The notes: a model not told the origin generated them from the letters alone. A DNA stretch of 64,000 nt from Chamaecrista fasciculata (GCA_003254925.1 QANZ01005538.1:1-64000), one strand, 5' to 3'; numbered from the stretch's first letter, positions 23,438-36,768 are shown. A program made the numbers and translations.

Positions 23438-25179
23438 TGTTGGGAAATCCCCGGGGAAAACACGCTGCAGAAGCAACTGTAAATAAAAAAAAACTTGCGC
23501 TCCCCAGGAAAATCCCACCCTGAGATCCGCTAGTTGAATTTAAAACCAGATATGAAAAGTGTTATACCTCAAGCTTTCAATCAGATGGTTGAACTTGGTG
23601 AGTCTAGAAGTCCATTTCCACGCCCTTCCTCTACCGGTAATCCACACGAACAGTTTCCCGAACACGAGGTGCTAGCCTCCTTGCTTCTTTCTCCAAAGAA
23701 ACTCGGGATTGAATCTACAGCTTTTGAACTCAGGAACTCCTTCTCTGAATTCCAGGCTAGGTGGCGCAACCTTGAAGAAGAACAACAAAACTCCTTTTGT
23801 TTTCTTCTCTCAAAAACCCTAATGCCCAACTCGACTTTCTCTCTCTAACTCTTTAGGAGAAAAGTCGAATTTCTCTCTCTACAAGGAAGAAGGCGAGTTT
23901 CACTCTCTCTCTACAAGGAGGAAGATGAATTGCCAAAAATNNNNNNNNNNNNNNNNNNNNNNNNNNNNNNNNNNNNNNNNNNNNNNNNNNNNNNNNNNNN
24001 NNNNNNNNNNNNNNNNNNNNNNNNNNNNNNNNNNNNNNNNNNNNNNNNNNNNNNNNNNNNNNNNNNNNNNNNNNNNNNNNNNNNNNNNNNNNNNNNNNNN
24101 NNNNNNNNNNNNNNNNNNNNNNNNNNNNNNNNNNNNNNNNNNNNNNNNNNNNNNNNNNNNNNNNNNNNNNNNNNNNNNNNNNNNNNNNNNNNNNNNNNNN
24201 NNNNNNNNNNNNNNNNNNNNNNNNNNNNNNNNNNNNNNNNNNNNNNNNNNNNNNNNNNNNNNNNNNNNNNNNNNNNNNNNNNNNNNNNNNNNNNNNNNNN
24301 NNNNNNNNNNNNNNNNNNNNNNNNNNNNNNNNNNNNNNNNNNNNNNNNNNNNNNNNNNNNNNNNNNNNNNNNNNNNNNNNNNNNNNNNNNNNNNNNNNNN
24401 NNNNNNNNNNNNNNNNNNNNNNNNNNNNNNNNNNNNNNNNNNNNNNNNNNNNNNNNNNNNNNNNNNNNNNNNNNNNNNNNNNNNNNNNNNNNNNNNNNNN
24501 NNNNNNNNNNNNNNNNNNNNNNNNNNNNNNNNNNNNNNNNNNGGAAAGTCATCCATGATCCAAACCTTTACTTTCTCGATCTCCTTGAGTAAGTCCCATA
24601 TCCTAGCGTGGCCACGCATTTCCTGGACAGACTCATCGAGGGCGCCAGTAAGATATCTCCCAATTTAATGGGAAACAAAATCTCAATTTTGGTCAGTCCA
24701 CATTCCTCAGCACGGCAATCAACCAAACCCGTACTTAGCCCTTATGGCTACCCTGCTGCGGGCAACGTTAGACTAAGCCAAAGTCTGACAACTGCAACGC
24801 CGGAATAATGATGACCTCAGGTCTAAGGCGTCGTGACAGGCGTACAAGAGAGGCAAGCTGATGACTAAACCCATGCAGGTCTCTCCGGGTCAGTCCAGCA
24901 ACTCGTAACCCCTTACGTAATTGCACGATGACTCTCGTTCCAGCATCTAGTGCGTGCATCCCTATGCACCGAGGTCATGCTGATCTTAGTTCATTTTCGC
25001 TCCCACGAAAAGAATCGATCAGGGACAGATTTAGATTAATTATCTCATAATTAATCACGGACTGTTATTATAGTAAACATGCTAATAATATGATAACCAT
25101 TAATTTATCTCCATAAATTAATTGATATGTTCACAACATATCTTATAAAATGATTGGCCCTAGGGCACAATCTCCAACA
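23438..25179 (-). repeat. 5' LTR of copia E with an assembly gap
   Basis: Starts TGTTGGGAAATCC and ends CTCCAACA, and closely matches the 3' LTR at 15444-18270. A 602-N gap covers its middle. The AGTTT duplication follows at 25180-25184. Confidence 0.9.
23941..24542. other. Assembly gap, 602 N
   Basis: All N. By comparison with the 3' LTR of E, the true missing length is ~930 bp without the MULE or ~1730 bp with it, so the N count is not a reliable size. Confidence 0.98.
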
Positions 25180-26273
25180 AGTTTATCGTTAGGCTGTTGC
25201 TTAACGTATACCTCACATCCCCAAACCTTAAGGTAAGACAATAATGGGCCTCTTCCCATTCCATATCTCATATGGTGTCTTCTCAACTGCCTTAGACGGA
25301 ACACGGTTAAGTGTGAAACCAGCAGTTTCTAGAGCGTGCCCCCAAAAGGATGCCGGAAGATCAGTTTGACTCATCATAGATCGGACCATATCTAATAAAG
25401 TCTGATTCCTCTTCTCAGAAACACCATTACACCATGGAGTTTCAGGAGGAGTAAGTTGTGAGACTATCCCACAACTTCTAAGATGATCAACGAATTCTTG
25501 ACTCAAATACTCGCCACCTCGATCAGATCAAAGGACTTTGATTTTCTTGTCAAGTCGGTTCTCTACTTCACTTTGAAATCTTTTGAACATTTCAAAAGAC
25601 TCTGACTTGTGCTTCATTAGGTAGACATAGCCAAACCTACTGAAGAAATCAGTGAACGTGATGAAGTATGAGTAACCACCTTTTGCTTGAGTACTCATGG
25701 ATCCACATACATCACTATGTATGATTCCCAATAAGTTAGATGCCCTCTCACTGTGGCCAGTGAAGGGCGCCTTTGTCATCTTTCCAAGTAGACAAGATTC
25801 GCAAGCATGATATGATTCAAAATCAAATGAGCTTAGAAGTCCATCCTTATGGAGCTTCTCTAGGCGTTTCTCGTTTATATGGCCTAAACGACAATGCCAA
25901 AGGTACGTAGGATTTGATTCGTTTATCTTAATCCCTTTCCGTATCGATGTTATAGATATTGTTATCGTGTTGTCGTTCTAATTTCAAGACGTAATGAGTA
26001 TCTTACAAATCACCATAAGCAAATAATCATCATCTTTATAAATTGAACACCTTCCATTGCCGTTTACACATGTAAAACCTTCCTTATCCAAATAAGAAAG
26101 GGAAACACTGTTTGAACTCATTGAAGGTACATAATAACAATTATAAAATATGCCCAGAGGGCAACACAAGCTCGTATGTTCCTACAGCAACAGCAGCAAC
26201 TCTTGCTCCATTGTCCACACGTAGGTCCACCTCGCTTCTGTCCAACTTTCTACTGTCTCTAAGACCCTTCACA
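25180..26273 (-). pseudogene. Copia D integrase and protease (right part)
   Basis: The continuation of D pol beyond E. Integrase pieces are MTKAPFTGHSERASNLLGII with HSDVCGSMS at 25779-25528, then GVSEKRNQTLLDM with the Glu and the C-terminal segment TLNRVPSKAVEKTPYEIW at 25506-25228. The second catalytic Asp region falls at a frameshift between the two frames. The pre-integrase and protease stretch near 25990-26270 is broken, but CYYVPSMSSN is readable. Frames change at least three times. Confidence 0.82.
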
Positions 26274-26857
26274 TCAAATGTGAGAACCACATGGTGTATC
26301 TAATACCCAAGTGGTTAAAGTAATAAAGCGAACGTCTATAACGTTGATACCAGAAGTAGAGACCTCACCGCTCTTCTTCTTTTGATCTTCCAAATACAAT
26401 TTGCAATTTCTTAAAAGGCAAATCGCATCCTTTGAAGGCTTTGCCTTCTTGGCAGGTTGTGGGTTAGGCTTGTCCCCTGGCTTGGTCTCACCAACCGGGG
26501 CTTTAGCCTTCCTCTTTCCTTTGCCCTTCCCTTTCCCTTGGTTCTGGAACATTTCCTTGAGATGTGTGACCATCTCAAAAGCCGACAATATTTCTGTGTT
26601 CAACTCTTGAAACATCGTGGCTAGCATCAGGCAAGCAATATCCACAGAGTCATTGAAGTGCTTCTCACAAGCAGTTCTTTGAGCTCTTGGAGCGTCCTTG
26701 GCATGCTCTTCAGAGGAGGGATTTCTAGGACATAAAGCTTCCTTCGCTGGGTGACAACAATTCTCAAATTATAAAACCAGTCAAGGAAGTTTGTCCCAGA
26801 CAACTTATCCTTCTCAAGGATAGATCGCAGTGATAACGTTGAACTATTGTTTGCCAT
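26274..26857 (-). pseudogene. Copia D gag with the same two deletions as E
   Basis: The ATG is at 26857 (MANNSSTLSLRSILEKDKL, then TNFLDWFYNLRIVVTQ). A frameshift follows near 26640. The helix THLKEMFQ joins NQGKGKGKGKRK (near 26550), losing ~103 residues, and AICLLRNCKLY replaces the knuckle (near 26410), losing eight residues. The protease start TTWVLDT is at the C-terminal end. The identical joints in E show common descent of the deletions. Confidence 0.85.
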
Positions 26858-28358
26858 TGATTCTACAACTAAGATATGAAAGTTAATTAGCAAAAAGGTC
26901 CACTATTTTATAAAACCCAGAAAAATTATTATTAGTGGCTAAGACCCATATTTCACCAAAGTTTACCGTCACGGAGGCGATCATGCACCCTTAGGTTATT
27001 TAGGTAGGTAACTCTTTACCAATCACATCTCATGTGACTCTTAGATCTTTATGGGACTGTATCATAATATGATACTTGTTATGGCATGTTTATCCCATCT
27101 AATGCCTTGAGGTCCAAATCCGATTTGATAACCCCATTAAGTCACACAATAAAACTCGTGAATGACTAGGCTCAAAACAACGAGGCTGAAGCCCTACCCC
27201 ATATCATCAAGGCCCACTGAACACGTGTCGCGGAGGCAATCACCGCATTTAACAAACCGAGATTTCCACAAGGCGTTGGGTTGAATCTCCCATTCACCCG
27301 TGTCTCCCCAAGGTAAAAGTAGATACGTGTCGCGGAGGCGATCACCGCTCTACGATGAACAAGGTTTCGACAGGTTGTTTTATTGATGGCATTAAAACTT
27401 AAGATTTTAAAAGGGTTTGATTTTGAAAGTTCCGTTTTGGTTCAATTTTAAATCCAATTTTAAAATAAAACGAGTTGTGCCATGTGTTTATTCCCCATGT
27501 ATCGCATACATATAAACACATGCACGAATTTTGTATCTCATACAAAATTCTACGCTCGTATCGAATACGTATTTATGCGTGAATTTAAAATATAGCATGT
27601 TAAGTCGCACCCCTACACATACATCTAGCGCAAATTGCATCTCATATAAAAATTACTAAATGCATATAAAGACCGTGTTCGGATATGGCTCGTCTGCCCT
27701 AAAATTCCCTCAAGCCAATGAGAGAACTTTTCTAAAAAGAAAAATAAAATTACATTGTGAAAACCTCGCTTACATTGAGGTAGAAACAAAATAAAATTAC
27801 ATCGAGAATTTCAGGGAGACGACACGCAGGCCGTATTTACCAAAAATACCTAGAGCCATATCCAACACCATATTTAGACATACATGAACACTTCACATAT
27901 ATAAATATATATAAAAATGAAAAACATACAACACACACAAAAAAAAAAACGATTTTCTTGATTGTGTTCAATTAGGGTTTGTGCAATTTAACATGCCCTC
28001 TTAAAATTAAGTCTTGTACCAATAATTAAAATTCAAGAATTTCGAATTATTGGCCCAAAATTAATAAATTCTTAATTTAAAAATTTCGACCACCCTACAC
28101 ATATTATAATCAAAAAAATTTTAATTAGAATACATATATAGGGTTTTCGACCAAGACTTAAAATTTCAAGAAAAATTATAAAATCAATCCGATTGATTTT
28201 CCTATGTATCAAATACATATACTTGCACCAATTTTAGATAGGTCCAAAAACATGTGGTGGATTTTCGCAAAACTTTAAGCAGACGATTGAAAGCGGTAAA
28301 TACATAATCATACATCACATGTATAATCACCAAAACTAATATAGACCCAAAATAGCGT
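26858..28358 (-). other. Leader of copia D
   Basis: About 1.5 kb without coding potential. The hairpin motif occurs near 26968, 27223 and 27324. Confidence 0.7.
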
Positions 28359-28371
28359 GGCTCTGATACCA
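28359..28371 (-). other. Primer binding site (tRNA-iMet) of copia D
   Basis: The - strand reads TGGTATCAGAGCC, one base from the LTR at 28373. Confidence 0.92.
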
Positions 28372-28372
28372 C

Positions 28373-30034
28373 TGTTGGGAAATCACACAGCGTGTGCAGC
28401 GGAAGCAAGAATATAAAATTAATAAAAACCTTTAAAACGCAGTTCGTGATTTCTTACCAGGATCCGCTATATGAGTTTATACTAGGAAACGAAAAGTGAT
28501 TTACCATAAACAATCGGTAGCTTTTGAACTTTGCCATTCAGAGAAGTCCACTACGAGTGTCCTTCCTCTGCCGGTGATCCACACGAGCAGTTTGGCAGAT
28601 GCCCAGGTGCTAGCCTCCTTCACTTCTTCCCAAGTGAATACGGGAACCAATCTACAATCTTGGATTCGAGAACACATCTTGAGTTCAAGAACCAAAGTGG
28701 TGCAACTCACACACAAAAACCCTAAAATTATAAGGTACAAGTCGAACTTTCTCTCTCTAAATTTAGGGTAAGCCAATATTTTCTCTCTCTAGAGAATCAA
28801 CTAGGTGACTTCTTTAGTGTATATGTGTTTAAATAGAGTTAATTTCCTAACTCATGAAATTAGGGAATTATAAAGAAAATAGGGATTCCCTAAATCTTGA
28901 ATTATGATATTACACTAATATAATAATTCAAAACTAATAGGCAATATAAATTTAAATTTCAAGATCAAATCTTGAAAACTAAATCTTGAAAGCTCAATCC
29001 CTATTGGTCCAGAGGATTTTAAATTCAAAATGCAATCTTGAAAACCAAACTTGTCTCACAAATTTAAATATCATGAATATAGATATTATTTAAGACAAGA
29101 TTTCATGTCCTAAGACATTCAACTATGTCTTAAATTGTGTCACCAAAGTGACTCACGAAGTAACCCTAATTCGTGTCCAATTACGGCATCTTGATCCTGC
29201 TCGTGTGTGACCTAGCAGGCCTCACATGAAGTTGGCAGCAAGCCATCTCTATGACTCACAGGTCGAGAGCGGACTCTAGCAAGCCATCACGACTACCCAA
29301 AACACGTGAGTTTATCGCTTTAACGCCAAACGATTTAACCTTAGTACATCCTTGTCTTGATCCCGATTGTCACGATATTTTGATCATGGATAAGGCACGG
29401 GAAAGTCATCCTTAATCCAAACCATAACTTTCTCGATTCCTTGAGTTAGTCCCATTTCCCTGTGCGGCCGCACATTCTTTAGACAGACTCATCGAGGGGC
29501 CCAGTTAAGTATCTCTCAAGTTAATGAGGGACAAAATTCCATCTTGGTCAACCACATTCCTCAGCACGGTAAAAAACCAAACCCGTACCTAGCCTGTATG
29601 GCTACCCTGCTACGGGCAACGTTGGACTAGGCCAAAGTTTGACATCTACAACGCCGGAATAGTCAAGACCTCAGGTCTAAGGGCATGGTGAAAGGTGTAA
29701 TGGAGAGGCTAGCTCATGACTAAAACCCATGCAGGACTCTCCGGGTTGGTCCAGCAACTTGTAACCCCTTACATAATTGCACCATGACTCTCGTAAAGCA
29801 TCTAGTGCATGTATCTTTATACACCGAGATCATGCTGGTCTTGGTTCATTCTCGCTCCCACGAGAACAATCGACCAGGGACAGTTTTAGATTAATTATCA
29901 CATAATTAATCAAGGACGCTATCATAGTAAACATACTAATAATGTGATAACAACATAATTTATCATCTATAAATTAATCAATATGTTCAAAACATACACA
30001 TAAAATGATTGGCCCTAAGGCACAATCTCCATCA
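28373..30034 (-). repeat. 5' LTR of copia D
   Basis: Runs from TGTTGGGAAATCACAC to CAATCTCCATCA, ~1.66 kb. The outer terminus is of the TGATGG type, like B. It abuts protease coding sequence of copy F at 30035, so D sits inside F. Confidence 0.85.
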
Positions 30035-31186
30035 GTAAATCCTTCCTTATCCAAATAAGAAAGTGAAATAATGTTCGAACTTAACGAAGGTACATAATAA
30101 CAATTGTTCAAAACAAAAACAAGCCGAGAGGGCAACACTAGCTCGTATGTCCTCACAGCAACAGCAGCAACTCTTGCTCCATTGCCCATACGCAGGTCCA
30201 CCTCGCTTTTGTCCAGCTTCCTACTGTCTCTAAGACCCTGCACATTTGTACAAATGTGAGAAGCACATACTGTATCTAATACCCAAGTGGTTAAAGTAGA
30301 AATATGAACATTTATAACAAAGATACCTGAAGTAGAGGCCTCGCTCTTCTTCTTCTTCTTCTTCAGATCTTCCATATACAATTTGCAATTCCTCTTCCAG
30401 TGTCCTGGCTTTTGGCAGAAAAAGCAAATTGCATCCTTGGAGGGCTTTGCCTTCTTGGCAGGTTGCGGGTTAGGCTTCGCCACTAGCTTGGTCTCACCAA
30501 CCGGGGCGGTTCCCTTCCTCTTTCCTTTGCCCTTCCCCTTTCCCTTGTTATTTTGAACCATCAAGACTGTGCTAGGCGCCTTTTTAATGGATGCCTCAGC
30601 AGTCTTGAGCATCCCATGCTGTTCAGAAACAGATTTCTCCATTCCATTCATGTTGAAGCTCATGACAAACTGGTCAAAACTTCTGGGCAGCGAGTTCAGG
30701 ATCAAATCCATCGTAAGCTCTGGTGCAATGGCAAATCCCAGCCTACTAAGGTGATCTATGTACCCCCTTCATCTTCAAGACATGGGTACAAGCCGATGCA
30801 CCTTCAGGCAGCTTGCAAGAGTGTAGAGCCTTAGTGGTCTCAAACCTCTCTTGCCTAGCCTGCTGCTGGAACATTTCCTTCAGATGTGTGACCGTCTCAA
30901 AAGCTCCCATCAGTTCCAAGTTCTTTTGTAACTCTGGAACCATGGTGGCTAGCATCAGGCAAGCAACGTCCACAGAGTCACTGATGTGCTTCTCATAAGC
31001 ATCTCTTTGAGCTCTTGGAGCGTTGTTGGCAGGCTACGCAGGGATAGGTTTTTCTAGGACATATAGCTTCCTTTCTTCGGTGAGAACAATTCTCAAATTA
31101 CGAAACCAGTCAAGGAAGTTTGTCCCAACCAACTTATCCTTCTCAAGGATAGATCGCAGCGATAACGCTCAACTATTGTTTGCCAT
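30035..31186 (-). pseudogene. Copia F gag and protease, truncated by D
   Basis: The ATG at 31186 (MANNS) is followed immediately by a TGA where copy D has a Ser codon. Further frames carry gag (CLMLATMVPELQKNLELMG, then LILNSLPRSFDQFVMSFNMN), with a frameshift near 30760. The zinc knuckle CFFCQKPGHWKRNC is intact. The protease motif reads WVLDTVCASH (DTV instead of DTG), and coding breaks off at YLDKEGFT, where the LTR of D begins. This gag has neither deletion seen in D and E. Confidence 0.83.
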
Positions 31187-32686
31187 TTGATTCTACAATT
31201 AAGATATGAAGGTTAATTAGCAAAAATGTATCCACCATTTTATAAATCCCAGCAAAATTATTATTAGTGGCTAAGATCCATATTACACCAAAGTTTATCG
31301 TCGCTTGGGTGATCATGCACCCTTAGGTTATTTAGGTAGGTAACTCTTTACCAATCACATCATATGTGACTCTTAGATCTTTATGGGACTGTATCATCAT
31401 ATGATATTTATTTTGGCATGTTTATCCCATCTAATGCCTTGAGGTCCAAATCCAATTTGATAACCCCATTAAGTCACACAATAAAACTTGTGAATGGCCA
31501 AATTCAAAACAATGAGGCAAAAGCCCAACCTTATATCATCAAGGCCCATTAAACACATGTAGCTTGGGCTATCACCGCATTCAATAAACCAAGACTTCAA
31601 TAAGGCATCGCGTTGAAAATTTCATTCACCCGTGTCTCCTCAAGATAAAAGTAGATATGTGTAGCTTGGGCTATCACCGCTCCACTTTTAACAGGGTTGT
31701 TTTATTGATGGCATTAAAACTTAAGATTTTAAAAGGGTTCAATTTAAAATTTATTTTGGTTCAATTTTAAATCCAATTTTAAAATTAAACGAGTGTGCCA
31801 AGTGTTTATCCCCATGTATCATATACATATAAACACATGCACGAATTTTGTATCTCATACAAAATCCTACGCTCTTATCGTATACGTGGTTGCGCGTAAA
31901 ATTTAAATACTTTGCATGTTAAAATCGCACCCCTAAACATACATCTAGCGCCAATTTGTATCTTATACAAAAATACTAAATGCATAAAATTAACCGTGTT
32001 TAGATATGGCCCATCTACCCTAAATTCCCTCAAGCCAATGAGAGAACTTTTCTAAAAAGAAAAATAAAATTAGATTGGGAAAAACCTCATATAAACATAG
32101 AGGTAAAATAAAATAAAATTACAGTTAGAATTTAGCGAGACGACACGCAGGCTGTATTTACCAAAAATACCTAGAGCCAAATCCAACACCATACCCAAAC
32201 ATACATGAACAATTCACATATATTAATATATATACATACACGGCTAACATACACAAAAACAAAAAAGATTTTTGTTGTTCAATTAGGGTTTGTGCAATTT
32301 AACATGCCTTCTTGGAAAAATAAGAGTCTTGCATCAAAAATTAAGAATTCAAGAATCATATTCAAGAACTCAAAATTTCTGACCCAAAATTAATAAATTC
32401 ATAATTATAAAATTTTAGCCACCCTACAATATTATAATGAAAACAATTTTAATTAAAATCATATAAAGGGTTCGACCAAGACCCAAAAGTTCCAAGAATA
32501 ATTTTAAACCAATCCAATTGATTTTCCTATGTATCAAATACATAAATTCGCACCAATTTTTAATATGGTTCGACAAACTCAGTTGGTGGATTTTCGCAAA
32601 ATTCAAGCATACGAATGAATTCGGTAAACATATAATCATACATCAAATGTACAATCACAGAACTAACATAAAACCAAGAACAGCGT
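31187..32686 (-). other. Leader of copia F with altered hairpins
   Basis: Collinear with the other leaders, but the repeated motif reads GTAGCTTGGGCTATCACCGC (+ strand) near 31558 and 31660, and GTCGCTTGGGTGATCATGC near 31299. Both arms of the second and third copies are changed together. Confidence 0.72.
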
Positions 32687-32699
32687 GGCTCTGATACCA
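32687..32699 (-). other. Primer binding site (tRNA-iMet) of copia F
   Basis: The - strand reads TGGTATCAGAGCC, one base from the LTR at 32701. Confidence 0.92.
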
Positions 32700-32700
32700 C

Positions 32701-33816
32701 TGTTGGGAAATTGTAGAGGAGAGCAGCGGAAAAACAACGTAAAATTAAAATTTTTGCCAACTCTATAATTCCCTTCCAAGATGAGCTAGGCGATTTCCAC
32801 CTAGTGTGTGTGTTTAAATATCTTGTGTGTGTGTTTAAATAGAGTTATCTTTCTAACTCATGAAATTAGGGAATTATAATAAAGAAAATAGGGATTCCCT
32901 AAATCTTGAATTATGATAATAAACTAATATTATAATTCAAAACTAATAGGCAATTTAAATTTAAATTTCAAGATCAAATCTTGAAAACTAAATCTTGAAT
33001 GCCCAATCCCCATTGGTCCAGAGGATTTGAATTCCTAATTAAAATATTACATTAATATCTTAATTTGAAATTCAAGATGCAATCTTGAAATCCAAAATGC
33101 AAGATCAAATCTTGCCCATTGGATCTCCCTCATGCGCCATCTCCTTTATTATTTTGTAGGAATTTAATAATTAAAATAACAACCCTAACTCTTAGGAAGT
33201 TATAACCAATTATTAATTTCCCTAACAAATTGACTTAAAATATTACCCTAATATCTTTAATTCAAATTTGAATCTTGAAATCAAAATCAAATCTTGAATT
33301 CAAATTCAAATCTTGATTTAAATTAACAAAACAATTATATTAATTAAAACAAGAAGCATGAGGCGCCACCCTCCTTCCTTGTCATCCCAATATTAGAGAA
33401 TTTAATAAATCAATAATCCCCTAACTTTTAGGAGGCTTATCCAATTTATTATACCCTAATATTTTAAAAAAGAATTTAATTGTAAATAGATTAATCAAAT
33501 TAACTATCTAACAATTAATATATATTTAAACTTGTCTAACAAATTTAAATATCATAAACGTAGATATAATTTAAGACAAGACTTCATGTCCTAAGACACT
33601 CAACTATGTCTTAAATCGTGTCACTAAAGTGACTCACGAATTAACCCTAATTCGTGTCCCTTTACGATATCTTGATCTTGCTCGTGTGTGACCCAGCAGG
33701 CCTCACGTGATGTTGGCAGCAAGCCATCTCCATGACTCACAAGTCGAGAGCGGACTCTAGCAAGCCATCACGACTACCCAAAACACGTGAGTTATCGTTT
33801 TAACAAAACCGATTTA
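32701..33816 (-). repeat. 5' LTR of copia F, proximal part
   Basis: Starts TGTTGGGAAATTGTAGAG. It is interrupted after ACAAAACCGATTTA by element G and continues at 43227 in the same frame of homology. Confidence 0.88.
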
Positions 33817-35768
33817 TGTTGGGAATCTTAGGCGCCTAATGCAGCGGAAGCAAAATAAAAAAAATAAAATAAAAGCGCCTAGGTCCTAGAATTCCCGAAC
33901 GTATCCGCTAGCGGAATTTAAAACTTTTGGATATTGGTATACCTCACGAGTTTCAATCGGATGGTTGTACAAGGCGTGTGCAAGGAGCCCACTCTCAGCG
34001 TTCTCCCTCTGCCGGTGATCTACACGAACAGTTTCTCAGACACCAAGGTGCTAGCCTTCCGTTCTTTTCTCCAAAAGAACCAGGGACCAATCTACAGCCC
34101 TTGAATTCAGGAACTCCTTCTTGAATCCAATTCAGCAAAAGTGGTGCATAGAAGAAACCCCCCACAAGAACTCCTTCTTGCCTTTTCTTCTCTCAAACCC
34201 TAGTTATGGAGCCAAGTTAATTTTTACTAACTCTTAGCAAAAATCGACTTTCCCTCTCTATGGGTGCAAAGGTGCGATTTTCTCTCTCTCTTCAAGGAGG
34301 AAGAAAGTCAAAGCTAGGGTTAGAATGCTTGTCTATGGGGCAAGTCGACTTGCCCCCTTATTTATAGATAAAATATTTGGTGATTTAATTATTCCTAAAA
34401 TCATGATATTCTGACAATATAATTATTTTAGTACTTGAATTTACAATTAAAATATTACCTTAATATTTTAATTTAAATTCAAAATGCAATCTTGGAGAAT
34501 CAAATGAGAGATCAAATCTCCCCTTGGGACCCACCAAGCCATGCGCCTAACTCCCTCATTTTATCTTTGGAATTTTATAAATCAAAAACTTTCTTAATTC
34601 ATGATTCACCAAAGATACTGAGAGGAGATCTCACCAAATCTGTTTGAATCAAATCTTTTGATATCTCCATCAAATCTTTTGAATTCAAACTTGTTATTTG
34701 AATCAATAAAACAATTTTATTTATGAAAATAATCCAAAAGAGGCGCCACCCTCATATTATTATTAGGGAATTTTATAATTCAAATATTCCACAAATTTAA
34801 ATATTCCACAACTGTAGATTAATTAAGACAAGACTTAATGTCCCAAACATTCTGCTATGTCTTAAATCGTGCCACCGGAGTGACCCACGAATTAACCCTA
34901 ATTCGTGTCCCTTTTAAAACGGTGTCCTGTTCCTGCTCGTGCGTGACCCAGCAGGCCCCACGTGAAGTTGGCAGCAAGTCATCTCCATGACTTACAAGTC
35001 GTGAGCGGACTCTAGCAAGCCATCATAACTACCCAAAACACGTGAGTTATCGTTTTTACCAAAACGACTTAACCTCAATACCTCCTTGTCAGAGATCCTA
35101 TTGTCCTACGATACCTTTGTCATGGATTAGGCACAGGAAAGTCATCCATAATCCAAACCACAACTTTCTCGATTTTCTTGAGTAAGTCCCATTTCCTGAG
35201 TGGCCACTCTTTTTCCTGGACAGACTCATCGAGGGCGCCAGTTAGATATCTCATCTAATGAGGGACAAAATCCCATCTTGGCCAATCCACATTCCTCAGC
35301 ACGGCAATCAATCAAACCCGTACTTAGCCCTTATGGCTACCCTGTTATGGGCAACGTTAGACTAAGCCAAAGTCTGACAACTGCAACGCCGGAATAATGA
35401 TGACCTCAGGTCTAAGGCATCGCTACAGGCGTACAGGAGAGGCAAGCTAATGACTAAACCCATGCAGGACTCTCCGGGTCAGTCAAGCAACTCGTAACCC
35501 CTTACGTAATTGCACCATGACTCTCGTCCCAACATCTAGTGCATGCATCTCTATGCACCGAGGTCATGCTGGTCTTAGTTCATTTTCGTTCCCACGAAAA
35601 CAATCGACCAGAGACAAATTTAGATTAATTATCTCATAATTAATCATGGACGTTATCATAGTAAACATGCTAATAACATGATAACACATTAATTTATCTC
35701 CATAAATTAATAATATGTTCAAAACATATTTACATAAAATGATTGGCCCTAGGGCACAATCTCCAACA
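33817..35768 (-). repeat. 3' LTR of copia G
   Basis: 1952 bp, TGTTGGGAATCTTAGG to CAATCTCCAACA. Visible differences from the 5' LTR are mostly transitions, with one larger difference near 34785 where a block present in the 5' LTR is missing. A TATA-like box (CTATAAATAAG on -) lies at 34357-34367 and a 20-bp palindrome at 34337-34356. Confidence 0.9.
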
Positions 35769-35781
35769 GACTCCCACTTGC
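35769..35781 (-). other. Polypurine tract of copia G
   Basis: The - strand reads GCAAGTGGGAGTC directly before the LTR start TGTTGG. Confidence 0.75.
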
Positions 35782-35811
35782 ACTAGGGTACAATCATCAA
35801 TCTAGCTGTAC

Positions 35812-36768
35812 CTACTCCAAGGTACACTGATCAATGTGTCTAATCCCCATCGACGATACATGTCGCTCATGTATGACCCTTGCAAGAGGCTTAGTCAGAG
35901 GATCAGCAACGTTGTCCTCGCCTGCTACTTTGCATATCTTCACATCACCTCTGTCAATCATCTCCCTAACAAGGTGAAAACGTCTGAGTATATGTTTGGT
36001 CCTCTGGTGGGATCGTGGCTCCTTGGCTTGTGCAATAGCGCCACTATTGTCACAATACAGGGTAACGGGATCAGAAATGGTCGGAACCACCCCATGCTCG
36101 GAGATGAACTTTCTAATCCACAGAGTCTCCTTTACCGCATTTGATGCTGCAATATACTCGGACTCCGTTGTAGAATCGGCAATCGTGCTCTGTTTGGAAC
36201 TCTTCCAACTCACGCTGCCACCGTTCAGGAGAAACACATATCCTGACTGCGATTTAAGGTCATCTTGGTCGGTTTGGAAACTAGCATCTGTGTAACCCCT
36301 TACACATAGCTCCTCATCAGTTCCACCGTAAACCAAGAACTCATCCTTAGTCCTTCTCAAGTACTTAAGGATATTCTTGACAGCGATCCAATGATCCTCA
36401 CCAGGGTCTTGTTGGAATCGACTCGTCATACTTAGGGCAAACGACACATCGGGTCGAGTACATAACATGGCATACATGATGGATCCTATGGCCGAGGCAT
36501 AGGGAATTCCACTCATGCGCCCTCGCTCAACTAGTGTTCTGGGACACTGTTTCTTGCTCAGGGTCAGCCCATGATTCATCGGAATGAATCCCTTCTTGGA
36601 ATCCTGCATATTGAACCTCTTCAATACCTTATCCAAGTATGTACTCTGACTGAATCCGAGAAGCCTCCTAGATCTATCCCTATAGATCTTAATGCCTAGA
36701 ATGTAAGTAGCTTCTCCCAAGTCCATCATTGAGAAAGATTTTCCTAACCAGGATTTTATAATCTCTAA
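35812..36768 (-). pseudogene. Copia G RT thumb and RNase H
   Basis: Open from 36729 to TGA at 35812 (305 residues). The MMDLGEATYILGIKIYRDRS segment of RT is followed by the RNase H blocks DASFQTDQDD, ADSTTESEYIAASNA, LYCDNSGAIAQAKEP and NVADPLTKPL. RNase H looks intact. Just upstream (36787-36798) a deletion of about 70 bases, judged against copy E, has removed the YVDD active-site segment of RT and shifted the frame. The reverse transcriptase is therefore dead even though its flanks are well preserved. Confidence 0.87.

Larger units (their letters stand above)
15444..25179 (-). mobile_element. Complete copia element E inserted in D
   Basis: A full LTR element: 3' LTR 15444-18270 (with a Mutator-like insertion), degenerate internal region, mutated primer site 23424-23436 and 5' LTR 23438-25179 (with a gap). 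It is flanked by the 5-bp duplication AGTTT at 15439-15443 and 25180-25184, inside the pol of D, which joins up across it. It is defective: gag has two in-frame deletions, pol is full of stops, and the RT box reads YVND. Confidence 0.92.
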
